The notes under the pieces: generated by a model | Told to the model about the DNA's origin: nothing | The model's input: the letters and a program-made list of their open reading frames with translations, nothing else | Databases searched by the model: none | Program-made: the position numbers and the translations under genes | Origin: JAUSIF01 sp963711595 | GTDB lineage: Bacteria; Pseudomonadota; Alphaproteobacteria; Rhizobiales; Xanthobacteraceae | NCBI GenBank assembly: GCA_963711595.1 | Contig: CAVQER010000001.1 | Span: 1 to 64,000 of the forward strand | Direction of reading: 5' to 3' | Length of the DNA: 64,000 nucleotides | Shown: positions 1-9,536 of the stretch, piece by piece | Position numbering within the stretch: the first letter of the stretch is position 1 | Layout: the number at the start of each line of letters is the position of its first letter

Positions 1-2
1 CC

Positions 3-479
3 GCCACCGCGACATTTCTCCGGACGGACTCAGCAACGCAGGGCAGCTGGAAGACGGTGTATGGAGCCGATGGCTTCAACGTGATCGGGGACGCGGTCCG
101 CTATCCGGCCTATGCCATCGTAACGAAGACGGCGTTGCAAGCGGTGTGGCGGAACCCAACGACCGAGATCCGCGCACTGCAAAAGGCCGATAGCGATCAG
201 CGCATCGCAGGCCTCTGGCACAGGGCGCCCTTCACAGTCGACATCGGCCTCCAGGATGACGATGCGCACGATGTGGCGGTGTACGTCCTCGATTGGGATC
301 GGCGCAACCGCGTCCAGACGATAGAGGTTCTCGACGCGATAACGCGCGAGGTACTCGACAGCCAGACAGTGTCCGAATTCGGGGACGGCAAATACCTCGT
401 GTGGCGGGTGAAGGGCCACGTGATCCTCAGGGTCTCGGGCGCCAGTGTGATGAGCGGGCTTTTCTTCGACACGCCCTAG
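3..479 (+). CDS. C-terminal part of a secreted beta-sandwich protein (5' cut)
   Basis: The reading frame is open from the first bases of the window, so this is the 3' end of a longer gene. The GTG at 57 is unlikely to be the true start. The 158 visible residues begin with a Gly/Trp/Tyr-rich segment (SWKTVYGADGFNVIGDA), followed by alternating hydrophobic strands and a Gly-rich end. I associate this segment with a C-terminal domain recurring in large exported proteins of Acidobacteriota and Planctomycetota; that is family memory, not proven here. No catalytic residues can be named. A strong hairpin follows the stop. Confidence 0.55.
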   Translation, partial: ATATFLRTDSATQGSWKTVYGADGFNVIGDAVRYPAYAIVTKTALQAVWRNPTTEIRALQKADSDQRIAGLWHRAPFTVDIGLQDDDAHDVAVYVLDWDRRNRVQTIEVLDAITREVLDSQTVSEFGDGKYLVWRVKGHVILRVSGASVMSGLFFDTP

Positions 480-485
480 GGGGAT

Positions 486-526
486 CACGACGGGGTCGGC
501 CCGTGGTATCGGCTGACCCCGTCGTG
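486..526. terminator. bidirectional hairpin terminator
   Basis: A perfect 12-bp inverted repeat (CACGACGGGGTC at 486-497, its complement at 515-526) lies between two convergent genes that end at 479 and 532. Only a short T-rich tail follows, so its strength is uncertain. Confidence 0.6.
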
Positions 527-531
527 CCCTC

Positions 532-804
532 TTAGTTTTCCGTTATTTTCTTCACCCTCAGCACAGCGTCCGGACTCCGCCCCTTACTGACGACTTGGTC
601 GATCGGGGAGAGGTCCGGGGGAGCCTGTTCAGGCGCCCACCGAGGGCTGAGTCGGTACGTCGGTCGGGGACCCCAGCCGCGCCAGCCGCAGGCGTGACAG
701 CGATGGGGCCGGTGGTAGGTCACGACTTTCCGGATCCGCTCGATGATCGAGCTCGACTTGGATCGGTGGATCTCAGAGGATCCGCAGGTCGGGCAATATC
801 GCAT
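532..804 (-). CDS. small zinc-ribbon protein
   Basis: This 90-residue protein has two CxxC knuckles, CPTCG near residues 4-8 and CHACGW near 36-41. They are separated by a basic, Ser-rich stretch, which is the layout of a zinc-ribbon. The C-terminal half is Pro/Arg-rich and probably disordered. The role is unknown; such proteins may bind nucleic acid or a partner protein. It is intact, unlike most neighbours, and converges on the terminator at 486-526. No operon partner is seen. Confidence 0.6.
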   Translation of the reverse strand: MRYCPTCGSSEIHRSKSSSIIERIRKVVTYHRPHRCHACGWRGWGPRPTYRLSPRWAPEQAPPDLSPIDQVVSKGRSPDAVLRVKKITEN

Positions 805-1052
805 GCGAACGCTCTAGCGATGCAACACCGACACCGACATCGGCGCTGGCAGATCTGAAGATGATGAGTCTTGCCGCTGTCCCCTGGAACCGGACGTCCC
901 GACCCAAGGGTTGGGAAACCCACACAGCGACACCCCAGGCACAGTGGCGCCCCATGCTCGCATCTCGTTGCCAGACCGCTGAACCAACAGCTTGCCTGCC
1001 TGTTCAGGGCTGGTTCTCAGTGTCGTCGTGGGGCGATGCGCAGGGCGGAGGA

Positions 1053-1313
1053 CTAGTGGACGCCGACGCGCAGATCCTCTTCTCTGCCCGCCGGTGTCAT
1101 CCGCGCTTGACGCTCGAATCTGAGCGCATCGACGGTTCGAATCCGGCAGAGGCGGGGACCCAGTCGGATGGCCGGCAGCGTCCCCGCATCGATCTGTTTG
1201 TAGATCTGCTTGCGGCTCACGGACCAGTAATCGGCGAGCTCTTGAGCGGTGACGTACTGCTCTGGATGAGACTGAAGGTCCGCAATACCCGACCGAATGG
1301 ATTTCATACTCAT
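1053..1313 (-). CDS. excisionase/MerR-type helix-turn-helix DNA-binding protein
   Basis: The 86-residue product has the pattern YVTAQELADYWSVSRKQIYK, followed by a recognition turn and a wing (PAIRLGPRLCRI). This is the helix-turn-helix 17 / excisionase fold. The ATG at 1313 is preferred over upstream starts because GGGAGG lies at a good distance in front of it. The protein is a candidate ligand for the symmetrical sites at 1447-1514, about 135 bp upstream of its start. Such proteins serve as excisionases or as small transcription factors, and the sequence does not decide which. Confidence 0.75.
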   Translation of the reverse strand: MSMKSIRSGIADLQSHPEQYVTAQELADYWSVSRKQIYKQIDAGTLPAIRLGPRLCRIRTVDALRFERQARMTPAGREEDLRVGVH

Positions 1314-1446
1314 CCGCGGTTTCCTCCCTTTTGTTTCCTTACCGGTTTGATTGGGTTTTATGAGGCCCGAGCCGTCCTTTGCGCCCGTTTTGAGCACGAA
1401 CGTGCCCAGAGATTTATTGATACCTCAACTCACCCGTGTAGATCGA

Positions 1447-1514
1447 TAGCACTTAGGTGCTAGGTGGTAGCACAAAGGTGCTACGACCAAAGTCCAATCG
1501 GCCGGGCCGATTGG
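1447..1514. promoter_or_regulatory. cluster of three symmetrical sites, candidate operator
   Basis: Two copies of TAGCAC-N4-GTGCTA (1447-1462 and 1468-1483) lie exactly 21 bp apart, which is two helical turns. A perfect palindrome at 1494-1514 follows, with arms CCAATCGGCC and GGCCGATTGG around one G. The cluster sits between the divergent HTH gene and the sugar-nucleotide gene at 1555, as a two-way control region would. Confidence 0.5.
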
Positions 1515-1554
1515 CGGCTTTGCGCCCAAACGATGGCGTTGTATCCTCGATCCT

Positions 1555-2277
1555 GTGTTAAAGGTTTTGGGAATTGTGCCCGCCCGAGGGGGTTCCAAGG
1601 GAATTCCACGGAAGAACATCGGTACTGCTGAGGGGAGAGCCCCTGTTGGCGTTCACCGCCCGCGCGGCGCTTGGCGCACGCCAGCTGAAACGGGTGGTGC
1701 TGTCGACAGACGACGACGAGATTGCCCGGATAGGCCGGGCGTATGGGCTTGAGGTGCCCTTTTTACGACCACCGGACCTCTCGCGGGACAACACCCCGAT
1801 GATTGCCGTCCTGCAGGATGTCGTCAGGCGGCTCGAGGCACAGGGCGAGGTCTTCGACGCCATCCTCGTCCTGCAACCAACGACCCCGCTTCGTCGGCCG
1901 AGCGACATTGACGGAGCCGTGCAGTTGCTCGAGCAGACGGGTGCAGACTCCGTGATCTCGTTTGTCGACGTGGGCGAGAAGCACCCGGCGAGAATGAAGT
2001 ACATTGACCAGAACGGCCGGGTCACTGATCCGCCGTTCGCCGAACAGTTCGAAGGACAGCGCCGGCAGGATCTGCCGAAGCTGTACCTGCGGGAGGGCTC
2101 GAATCTGATCCGACCCGACGCGACACCCTCATGGTTGATCACTCCATCAAGGGGCGAGACTGCCGCGCCTGGATAGTGCCTTCGGACCGCGCCTGTAACA
2201 TCGACGAATGGTTCGACCTGTTCCTCGCCGAACAGCTGTTGAAGTACCACGCAAGAGGGGAGCCTTCGGCGGTGTGA
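1555..2277 (+). CDS. acylneuraminate cytidylyltransferase-like, two frame breaks
   Basis: This enzyme family activates a nonulosonic acid with CTP (NeuA/PseF/LegF type) for capsule or O-antigen synthesis. The N-terminus carries the diagnostic nucleotide-binding loop (VPARGGSKGIPRKNI). Later come STDDDEIA, a QPTTPLR segment and a C-terminal LMVDHSIKGRDCRAW region. The frame shifts by +1 near 1623 and returns to the original frame near 2120, so the 723-base span is divisible by three. The C-terminal 50 residues are recovered only by joining frames. It heads a cassette with the dehydrogenase and methyltransferase downstream. The exact sugar cannot be told. Confidence 0.75.
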
Positions 2278-2312
2278 CTGAACGGGCGGGTTTCAACGAC
2301 CGGCCGGCCCCG

Positions 2313-3285
2313 ATGAAAGTGCTGATCGCGGAGTCCAGGGAATTCGCTCCGGAGGGCTTGGCTCGCCTCCGCCGTCATGCGGAGGTCATCACAGCCGATC
2401 TGGACCGGGAGGGAATCCTGGCCGCTGTCCGAGATGCCGACGTGCTCTGGGTTCGGCTGCGGAACCGGATTGACTCGGAAGTCATGGAGGCCGCTCCGCG
2501 GCTTCGAGTAATCGTGACCAATACGACCGGCCTTGGCCACATCGATTTCGATGAGGCCGACCGCCGGCGCATTCGTGTGCTCTCCCTTCGGGGGGACGCC
2601 GAGTTTCTGAAGCAGGTGCGCGCCACCGCGGAGCTGACTATCGGATTGCTGCTCGCGCTAACGCGGCATGTGCCAGCAGCCGCCGCACACGTCCAGAGCG
2701 GTGGATGGAACAGGGAAGCTCTTCAAGGGCCATGATGTATTTGAAAAAACGGCCGGGGTCGTCGGATACGGCCGGCTCGGGCGAATTGTCAGCCAGTATC
2801 TTCAGGGGTTTGGGATGCGCGTCCTCACCTCAACGGCGGAGCCTGACGACTGCCGACCAGAGAGCGGCGTGACGATCGTTCCCTTGGACAAGCTCCTTGA
2901 AGAATCCGATGTGGTAACGCTACATGTTGACCTCAACCCCAAAACTCGAGGGATGTTCGGTCGGGCGCAGTTCGATCAAATGAAGGCAGCCGCGTGGTTC
3001 ATCAATACCGCGCGGGGCGAGCTCGTCGACGAGTCCGCGCTTCTCAGTGCGCTCGAGAGCGGCAAGTTGGCGGGGGCTGCCTTGGACGTTCTCGCCGATG
3101 AGCATCGACTTGCCCAGGGTATGCAGAGTCACCCCCTCCGCAACTACGCCGCGACGCACGACAATCTGATCATCACGCCGCATATCGGCGGCTGCACTGT
3201 CGAGTCGCTGGCGAAGACGGAGTTGCGTCTCGTCGACAAGCTGCTCGAGATGGCAGGCCGGGACGGCGAGGTGGACGTTCGATGA
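2313..3285 (+). CDS. D-isomer-specific 2-hydroxyacid dehydrogenase, one frame break
   Basis: This is an NAD-dependent dehydrogenase of the phosphoglycerate dehydrogenase/D-lactate family. Visible parts are an N-terminal substrate domain, the Rossmann turn GYGRLG, and the catalytic Arg (NTARGELVDE), Glu (DVLADEH) and His (TPHIGG). A single-base indel near 2715-2720 splits the frame just before the NAD-binding turn. The ATG at 2313 starts a normal-looking N-terminus (MKVLIAES). The gene lies 35 bp after the cytidylyltransferase and its stop overlaps the next start (ATGA at 3282), so the three probably form one operon for an unusual surface sugar. Confidence 0.8.
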
Positions 3286-4188
3286 ACAGATCGGTCGAGA
3301 GCCCGGCGGGCGATTGGGAGCGCTGGAACGGGGCATGGAAGGCGTTAGAGCAGCACGATGCGGTTCTTTACACGCCAGGCGCACCCCGAACGCTGATGGA
3401 GGCTCTGGCAGCGCGGCTATTTCGAGGACCTGTGGCATCTAACCAAAGACCGCGGCATGAGCGCGCAGTGCCTCGAGCTCGGGTCCGGTCGCGGCACCAC
3501 GTCGATGTATCTGGCGAGCAAGGGCTGCAAAATCACCTTGGTCGATCTGGCGTCGGCTGGCCTGGAGCTTGCGGTCAAGAATTTTGCTGCCTGTGGTCTT
3601 CCGGCGCCGCGTACCGAACTGAGGGACGCCCAAGACACCGGGTTGCCCTCGGGCACGTACAACTGCGTCTACAACATCGGCCTTCTCGAGCACTTCGAAG
3701 ATCCTCTGCCTGTATTGAGCGAAGCGATTCGGTTGCTGCGACCAGGCGGGATGCTTTTCATGGTGATCATCCCAGATCGGTCGCCGTGGCATGCCCTGCC
3801 GTTAAAACTCGCTTGTAACCCCCTCGGAACAGCGGTTCGCTTCGTGAGGGCCGTAGCTCGGCGAACTCGCAGACTCATCGCCTTCCCTCCAGGCCCGCAA
3901 AGCGCGGCAGGCGCATCAGGCGATGAAAACCGGCTCGGTATGGTTCGCACCAACCATAGCCGAGAGCAGTACATCGCCTGGATGCATCGGTTGGGTGAGT
4001 CGAACGTGCAGTGCCTCTCATACAACCCTTACTGTCGGCTTTACCGGTCGAATGTGCTCGAACGATACGTGACGGTACCCCTTTACCGCCTACATCTGGC
4101 ATCGCGGCGCTGGCGCGGAAAATATCCGCTGATGGCCGCGAGCCCCGGTACCGCGTCCTGCTACCTGCTTCTCGCAAGAAAAAGTTGA
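3282..4188 (+). CDS. class I SAM-dependent methyltransferase, one frame break
   Basis: SAM motif I is clear (CLELGSGRGTTSMYLA). It is followed by the acidic strand-2 end (LVDLAS) and the post-motif loop LLRPGG, as in the Methyltransf_11/25 group. The start overlaps the dehydrogenase stop. A one-base loss near 3400-3412 separates the first 40 residues from the rest; joined, the text reads through LWQRGYFEDLW. The C-terminal region is Arg-rich and longer than the minimal fold, as in sugar or lipid methyltransferases of polysaccharide clusters. The substrate is inferred only from context. Confidence 0.75.
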
Positions 4189-4395
4189 CGGTAAATTGCT
4201 TGCTCCGAAATGCTCGCCGGGTACGCGGGCTCGCGCCAGCCCTTTAGTCATCCGGACGTGCTGGCCACCCACTCCGTCCGACCGCCAGTTTGCCAGACGT
4301 AGTCTCGGGATCACGGACCGGCGTCTGGTTTCTCTCCCGACACTAGCTGTGCCGCTTCATGAATTACTCATAGGTCGGAAGCGACGCGACCTTTT

Positions 4396-5445
4396 TCAGG
4401 AACGCTCTGCGCTCGAGGGCAACCTTCCGCTTTTGCTCCAGTAATCCGGCTGCGTGTCCCTATCCCCTGCGGGAACGTGTAGGGCCCTCACGTAGTCGCC
4501 GCAGGCCGCGGCGAACTGTTCCGGGTTCACGTCGTTGACGTCGGGGGGAGGATAACCGAGGGCCTTCAGCAGCCGGATGATCGTCCGTCGTCAGCCGGCA
4601 CCAGAGGTCCATATCGCCCGTGCGAGTCATACGCTGGGGCTGTCTGCCTGAGACAGTTGGTCTTCTTTGAGTCATAAGGGTCTCTCTGGTATTCGGGGCG
4701 ATTCGGAATGGCGTCGCAATATTCCCGTCGTCGCGTGTTGTGGGCGAGCTGAAAGACACACTGGTCACGAAAAATCTCGCCGGAGCCTTCCCGTGACGGG
4801 AGTCCGGCTTCTTCACTCCATCACGAATCCGCCGGCACCACGCGATGTCAGTGGTGACATGTGCGGCCAGCTCGAACAAGAGCTCTGAGTCATCAACAGA
4901 AAGATCAGACCGCCCGGTCGCCTTGCTGATTCTGTCGACGATGTGTTCCTGGTCGGCCAATCGGAAATAAATACTCTCGTAGCTTATCAACTGCGGGATA
5001 ATCCCCGCCTCCTGAAACATCGTCGCCGTGTACCCCATCGCCTCAAACAACGGCGCTAAACGATCGTCGTTGAGGAAGTAAGTGCTGACCGATTCGTCAG
5101 GGCCTTTGCTGGCGATTTCCTTCTCGCAGTGTCTGCGGAATAAAGCTGCCATCCAGGAAGATGGTGTTGATAGGCACGACATGCTGACACAGCTCACTGC
5201 GCCCATACTTGGTGGCCACATCGTAGTAACACCCGGATCGCACGAGGTGCACCTGATATCCCGACCGCGTCAAGCCGGCGCTCAAGAACGGCGTCTTGAG
5301 AGATCTTGCCGCACAGCTCCGGAGCGTTCATCTCGATCGCTACATGCTGATAGAACACCTCGTGGTTGTTCGGAGGGCGGCCGCCTGGTGCCAGCCGGCA
5401 CGCGGCCGTCAGGAGGACGAGGAACAGCCAGAGGATTTTCGCCAT
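4396..5445 (-). CDS. cysteine-bearing predicted lipoprotein, several frame breaks
   Basis: The start at 5445 gives a signal peptide ending in a lipobox (LLTAAC), so the product is predicted to be outer- or inner-membrane-anchored. Coding text continues leftward through at least four frames, with phrases such as CYYDVATKYG, DQCVFQLAHNTRRREYC and RLLKALGYPPPDV, and ends at the stop at 4396. The whole span is 350 codons, so the indels cancel. Repeated Cys residues in Asp/Arg-rich helices suggest disulfide-linked helical repeats. I do not recognise the family. Confidence 0.5.
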
Positions 5446-5641
5446 TGGCAGGTTGGTCGAGGGACGATATGACGCCCAGGCCACTACGAGATCTCTCGGC
5501 GTCTCGAGCCCTGACCTGTTGGTAACGTACCTCATCAGCGCGCGCGAAGTCGTGAAGGAAGCGTGAAAATGCGCTGAAAAAGCGTGAGGCCACTGGTGGC
5601 AATGGCACAATAGTGCCGCTACCGATCTCAGCGGGCACCCT

Positions 5642-6682
5642 ATGAAACACGACCACGAGAACTTCCTGACGGGCCTCACGTTCAGGAATCTCGACCGCGA
5701 CATCGACATGTTCGTCGAGAAGCACGGCACGCGCGAGTCGCTTGTGATCGAAGGCATTGAGACGCCTGTCATCAAGGGACTCGAGCAGGCTCGCGCCACC
5801 GTGTTCGGGGCGTACCTCGCAAAGAAGGCGTACGACGCGATCGTGCACTATCTCCTGACCTGCTGGAACTGGGACTGGCGCGCCGAGAACAAGTTCCTCG
5901 AGCAGGCGATCGACGCCTTGCGGCGCGACGCCGAGCTCATCAAGCTGAAGCGCCTCTGGCGTGGAATCATCGCCGTCCAACGCGGACACTTCTGGGAGAT
6001 GCACGCGCTGAGGCACAAGCTTCCCGAGCCGAAGACATCGATGGCCACCGTGAAGGGCGCTGCGTTGAGCAGCATGCAGCGTCTCCGGACGATCCTCGTC
6101 GAGTTCGACGATAGAACTGAGATGGAGACTCCTCGATGCGGAGATTGCGCTCTTCGAGCGTGAAGAGCGGCGGAAGATCACGACGAAGCCCGACCCGCGC
6201 AAGATCAACGAGTCGATATTCTGGGAGGTCATCGAGGGTGGCGGGAGCGGCGCCGAAACGGTGGCCGAGCGGATCGAAGGAGTGTCGGGGCGGCTCGAGG
6301 CTTTTTCAGCCGTCCAATCAAACGCTTCCAGGCGTTGCTCGATGAGAAGCTGGCGCTCGCGTACCACTGGGACCTCTGGGCACTCGCCTACATGGCCCAG
6401 GGCGGCTGCTCCGACGATGGGTTCCGTGATTTCCGGGCGTGGTTGATTCTGCAAGGGAAGGAGTTGTTCGAGGCTGCGCTGCAGGACATTCATCAGGTGT
6501 ACAGGAGAATTCCTGCCGGCCTCGAAACATCGGCCGAGGGGCTTCGGAGCGCGGCTGCCGTCCCGTACCAGGCGCGGACGAGCCAAGCGATGCCGCTGGC
6601 GAAGGGCGGGGTCGAGAAGCTGCGGGGCACGAAATGGGAGGAGGAGGATCTTCCGGGTCGTTATCCGGAGATCTTCAGGTAG
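5642..6682 (+). CDS. DUF4240-domain protein, two compensating frame breaks
   Basis: The C-terminal third (from about 6200) carries the DUF4240 signature: an INESIFWEVIEG opening, then AYHWDLWALAYMAQGGCSDD and FRAWLILQGKELFEAAL. The N-terminal 170 residues are a separate helical region not obviously part of that family. The frame changes near 6128 and again near 6310 and returns to register, giving 347 codons overall. Members of this family are small bacterial proteins of unknown role, often in recipient-of-toxin or polymorphic contexts; nothing nearby confirms that here. It diverges from the lipoprotein gene, with a 196-bp spacer. Confidence 0.65.
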
Positions 6683-6702
6683 CGACAAGAGCCAGGGTGT
6701 GC

Positions 6703-6737
6703 TGTAAAAACCGAGGGTCGGCGGTCAGGCCGATCCT
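6703..6737 (-). terminator. Rho-independent terminator of the first beta-helix gene
   Basis: On the minus strand, a 9-bp stem (arms at 6714-6722 and 6729-6737) with one G-U pair is followed at once by a run of five T. It lies just after the stop at 6779. A matching hairpin follows the second copy of the gene. Confidence 0.65.
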
Positions 6738-6778
6738 CCATGACAATGACATCCGACGCGGGTGGCTGGATACAAAGA

Positions 6779-7500
6779 CTACGGGGTACTGGTCAAGGTT
6801 GTGCCGATTACCGTGTCGGCCTGGATATCGACTTCAGTCCCCCTGGCGAGTCGAATACGAGTTCCCGTCACGTCGAGGATGCTTGGGACCTCATACGTGT
6901 CGGGGTAAGAATAAACCTCCATCAAAAGGTATGGGGAATTCTGATGCTGGACGATCAACCTCGAATCGAGCACTTCAATGATCCCGGAGCCCACCAACTC
7001 GATTGATTCGCCAGTCAGCTCCGATTTCGCTGCCACGCGAACCGCCGCGCGATCGTTGTACAGGTCGATATGGGCCGCCTGAATGACGTTCTTCCCTTTC
7101 AGAACAAGCTCACCGTAGAAGTCACCTGCCTTCAGGTATACCGACCCGTCGCGGTGGCGGGCGCGCACCTTTGCACCTGTCCCAATTCGAGCCCGCCGTC
7201 AGCGGCGATCCACACGACCTCACCGGCAGTGATCGAGACGCCTGGCGCTACGCGGATATTCTCCCAGGAATAGATGGAGATGTTGCCCGTCTTTCCTCGC
7301 TGTGTGATGTTGGCGTTGATCACGACGTCATTCTCGTGATCCAGAACGAAGTCCTGTCCAGGCGCCAGCGTGATTGGCTGGTCGATGACGTACGGCGTTG
7401 CGTATGCGGCCGTGCTGAGCATAGGCGCCAAGACGACGACTGCGGCAATCACCCTCCTGAGCATCCGGCGAGTGTACTTGTTCGTGTCCAAATTCTTCAT
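6779..7500 (-). CDS. secreted beta-helix-like protein, copy 1, one frame break
   Basis: The ATG at 7500 follows GAAGGA. It begins a signal peptide with twin Arg, a hydrophobic core and an AYA cleavage site near residue 29. The mature part is a series of short, hydrophobic, Asn/Gly-punctuated strands (ITLAPGQDF, VVINANITQ, GVSITAGEV, GELVLKGKNV, ESIELVGSGI), as in parallel beta-helix or haemagglutinin-type surface proteins. One base is missing near 7175 (GLELG to GTGAKVRARH), splitting the frame. Nothing suggests an enzyme active site. It is paralogous to the gene at 7823-8547. Confidence 0.6.
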
Positions 7501-7749
7501 TGCCGATTCCTTCTCTCTCATCTGGTCGTGTTGAAGACGAGGCGCACTGGCGCATACCAGCCAAGGACCAAACCGACATCTATCCCGCGGGATTCGGCGG
7601 ATCGCCATTGCGACGCCGCAGTCTTTTCACGAGTGACGCAAGAATGCCCCGCCGCCGCCGGCCGGACAATGGCTCGATCGTGGAGGACGACTGGCACAAA
7701 GGGGCCAGTTGTTCGGGCGATGGCACATGGGTAGCAGGCACAACAGGGA

Positions 7750-7785
7750 CAAAACACGAGAGGGCCGGCCTGACGGCCGACCCTC
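7750..7785 (-). terminator. terminator of the second beta-helix gene
   Basis: A hairpin with arms at 7762-7770 and 7777-7785 lies just past the stop at 7823. On the minus strand it is followed after a few bases by TTTT. It matches the hairpin at 6714-6737 in position and sequence and keeps a G-U pair. Confidence 0.5.
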
Positions 7786-7822
7786 CATGACAATCACGTC
7801 CGACGCGGGTTACTGAATGCGA

Positions 7823-8547
7823 CTACGGGGTGCTGGTCAAGGTCGTCCCGATGAGAATGTCTGCTTCGATATCGAGCTCGGTCCCTTTGGAGAGTCGAAC
7901 TTTCGTTCCCGTCAGGTCGAGAGTAGACGGGGCATAATTCGTCTCGGGGTCAGAATAGACCAGAAGCAAGAGCCATGGACCATTCTGATGGTGTACGGTC
8001 AGCTTCGAATCGAGCACTTCAACGATCCCAGAACCGACCAACTCGATTGATTCGCCAGTCAGCTCCGATTTCGCTCCCACTCGAATCGCCGTGCTGTCTG
8101 TGTACAGGTCGAGGTGGGCCGCACGAAGGACATTCTTCCCTTGCAGAATAAGCTCACCGGAGAGGTCACCTGCCTTCAGGTATATCGCCCCGTCGCGATT
8201 GCGGGCGGTCAGTCGTGCACCTACTCCCAGATCGAGCTCTTCCCCAGCGCTGATGTACACGGTCTCGCCGGCAGTGATGGTGACGCCTGCCGCAATGCGA
8301 ATATTCGTCCAGATTGGATGGAGACTTCGCCCGTGTTCCCTCGCTGTGTGATGTTGGCGTTGATCTCGATGTCTTCTTCGCGGTACAGATCGAGGGTTTC
8401 TCCAGCCTTCAGCGTGATGGGCTTGTCGATGACGAGCGGCGCTGCGTATGCGGCCGTGCTGAGCATCGGCGCCAGGACGACAATTGCGGCAATCACGCTC
8501 CTGAGCATCAGGCGTATGTACTTGCTCGAGACCACGAAATTCTTCAT
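7823..8547 (-). CDS. secreted beta-helix-like protein, copy 2, one frame break
   Basis: This is a paralogue of the gene at 6779-7500. It has the same signal peptide type (APMLSTAAYA before the mature start), the same strand repeats and an almost identical tail (GTTLTSTP). One base is lost near 8310, in the stretch that should read EVSIQ...WTNIRIAAGV, a different place from the break in copy 1. This argues that the breaks arose independently and that the ancestral duplicate was intact. The product is predicted to be exported and beta-rich, without a recognisable catalytic motif. Confidence 0.6.
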
Positions 8548-8913
8548 GCTGACTCCTTCTACCATCTGAACGTGTTGAGACGGGGCGCACTGGTGCATAC
8601 CAGGCGAGGGCCAAACCGACGTCTCTCCCGCGGATTCGGCGGATCGCCTTGGCGACGCCGCAAAGTTGTCGCGAAGTAGCGCGTCCCAAGAATGACCTGC
8701 CACCGCAAGCGGGACAATGGCCTGATGGTGGAGCACGACTGGCACAAAAGTGCCACTTGTCGGGATTCGGGCGCTGGACGACCAGTCGGCTAGCCCGATT
8801 AATCCCCCTGGCTTCTACACTGGTGCTCGAGCCCCTAGCCTGGCCTCACGTCGCACAGGTCGTCTTCGTTTGTCCCCCCCGATCGTGTCGGTTCGCCTTT
8901 CAGAGGGTGATCT

Positions 8914-9321
8914 ATGCGGAATGCCGTTTTGATATCTGTGATGCTTCTATCGGCATCATCAAGCTGCCGCCACGGCGCCATGTCCGGCCGGGCCTCAAGA
9001 AACTCTCGCTTCGGGGACGCTCGAGCACCTGCAGAACAGGAAGGTTCGCGTCAAGCTGTATCCATGCGAAGTGGTGACATATACGGTCTCTGCCACGACC
9101 ACCGAGAGCATCCGCGCCATCGGCGAGATCTTCCGTATTCAACAGCAAGGGCCAGTTGCTCTATTGGCTGGATTGGCTGGTCTATCCGGCGAGACCCGCT
9201 ACCATGAACGTCGTCATTCGAGGTGCAGAGGAGTCGAAGGTCCGCCGGCGTCCGTTCGGATTGCGGCCTGGGGCCGATCATCGTTCAGGAGGCAACCGTC
9301 AGAGGGACGCCAAGCCTATGA
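8914..9321 (+). CDS. possible small secreted protein, broken frame
   Basis: ATG at 8914 follows GAGGGTG and gives a short hydrophobic N-terminus with a Cys near residue 18, like a weak lipobox. The coding-like text then moves to a second frame (KVRVKLYPCEVVTYTVSATTTE, ending at the QQQ run near 9150) and possibly a third (LLYWLDWLVYP). At least two indels are needed, so the end is uncertain. The family is unknown. Confidence 0.35.
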
Positions 9322-9536
9322 CCAGGTCTGCAGCTTTGGGTCACCGCGCCCTGCGCACTTGGATGATCATGCGGGTCGGCCTTGCCAACCACTACGTCCT
9401 CCGGTACCGCACGCGTCCGAAATGCTGGCCATGGCGTTGGGGGTCGCTGAAATCCAGCGCGCGAACGGGGTAGCCATTTTGGGACTGCATTCCCTCAATC
9501 TTCAATAAATTCGCCACTCACCAAATCCAACCACGC

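Larger units (their letters stand above)
6714..8763. repeat. tandem duplication, unit about 1.05 kb
   Basis: Unit 1 (about 6714-7715) and unit 2 (about 7762-8763) each hold, in the same order, a terminator hairpin, a secreted-protein gene and its upstream leader. Start codons are 1047 bp apart, stops 1044 bp and hairpins 1048 bp. The copies have diverged in coding and leader parts, so this is an old duplication and not an assembly stutter. Confidence 0.8.

Noticed and set aside
1134..1144. GGTTCGAATCC, a tRNA T-loop-like motif
   Set aside because: It falls inside the HTH gene coding for RIRTV, has no acceptor stem or anticodon arm around it, and is most likely chance.
5282..6688. 468-codon open frame on the minus strand
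   Set aside because: It is antisense to the DUF4240 gene, which has a clear domain, and its own composition is Arg/Pro/Leu-rich, as expected from a shadow frame in high-GC DNA.
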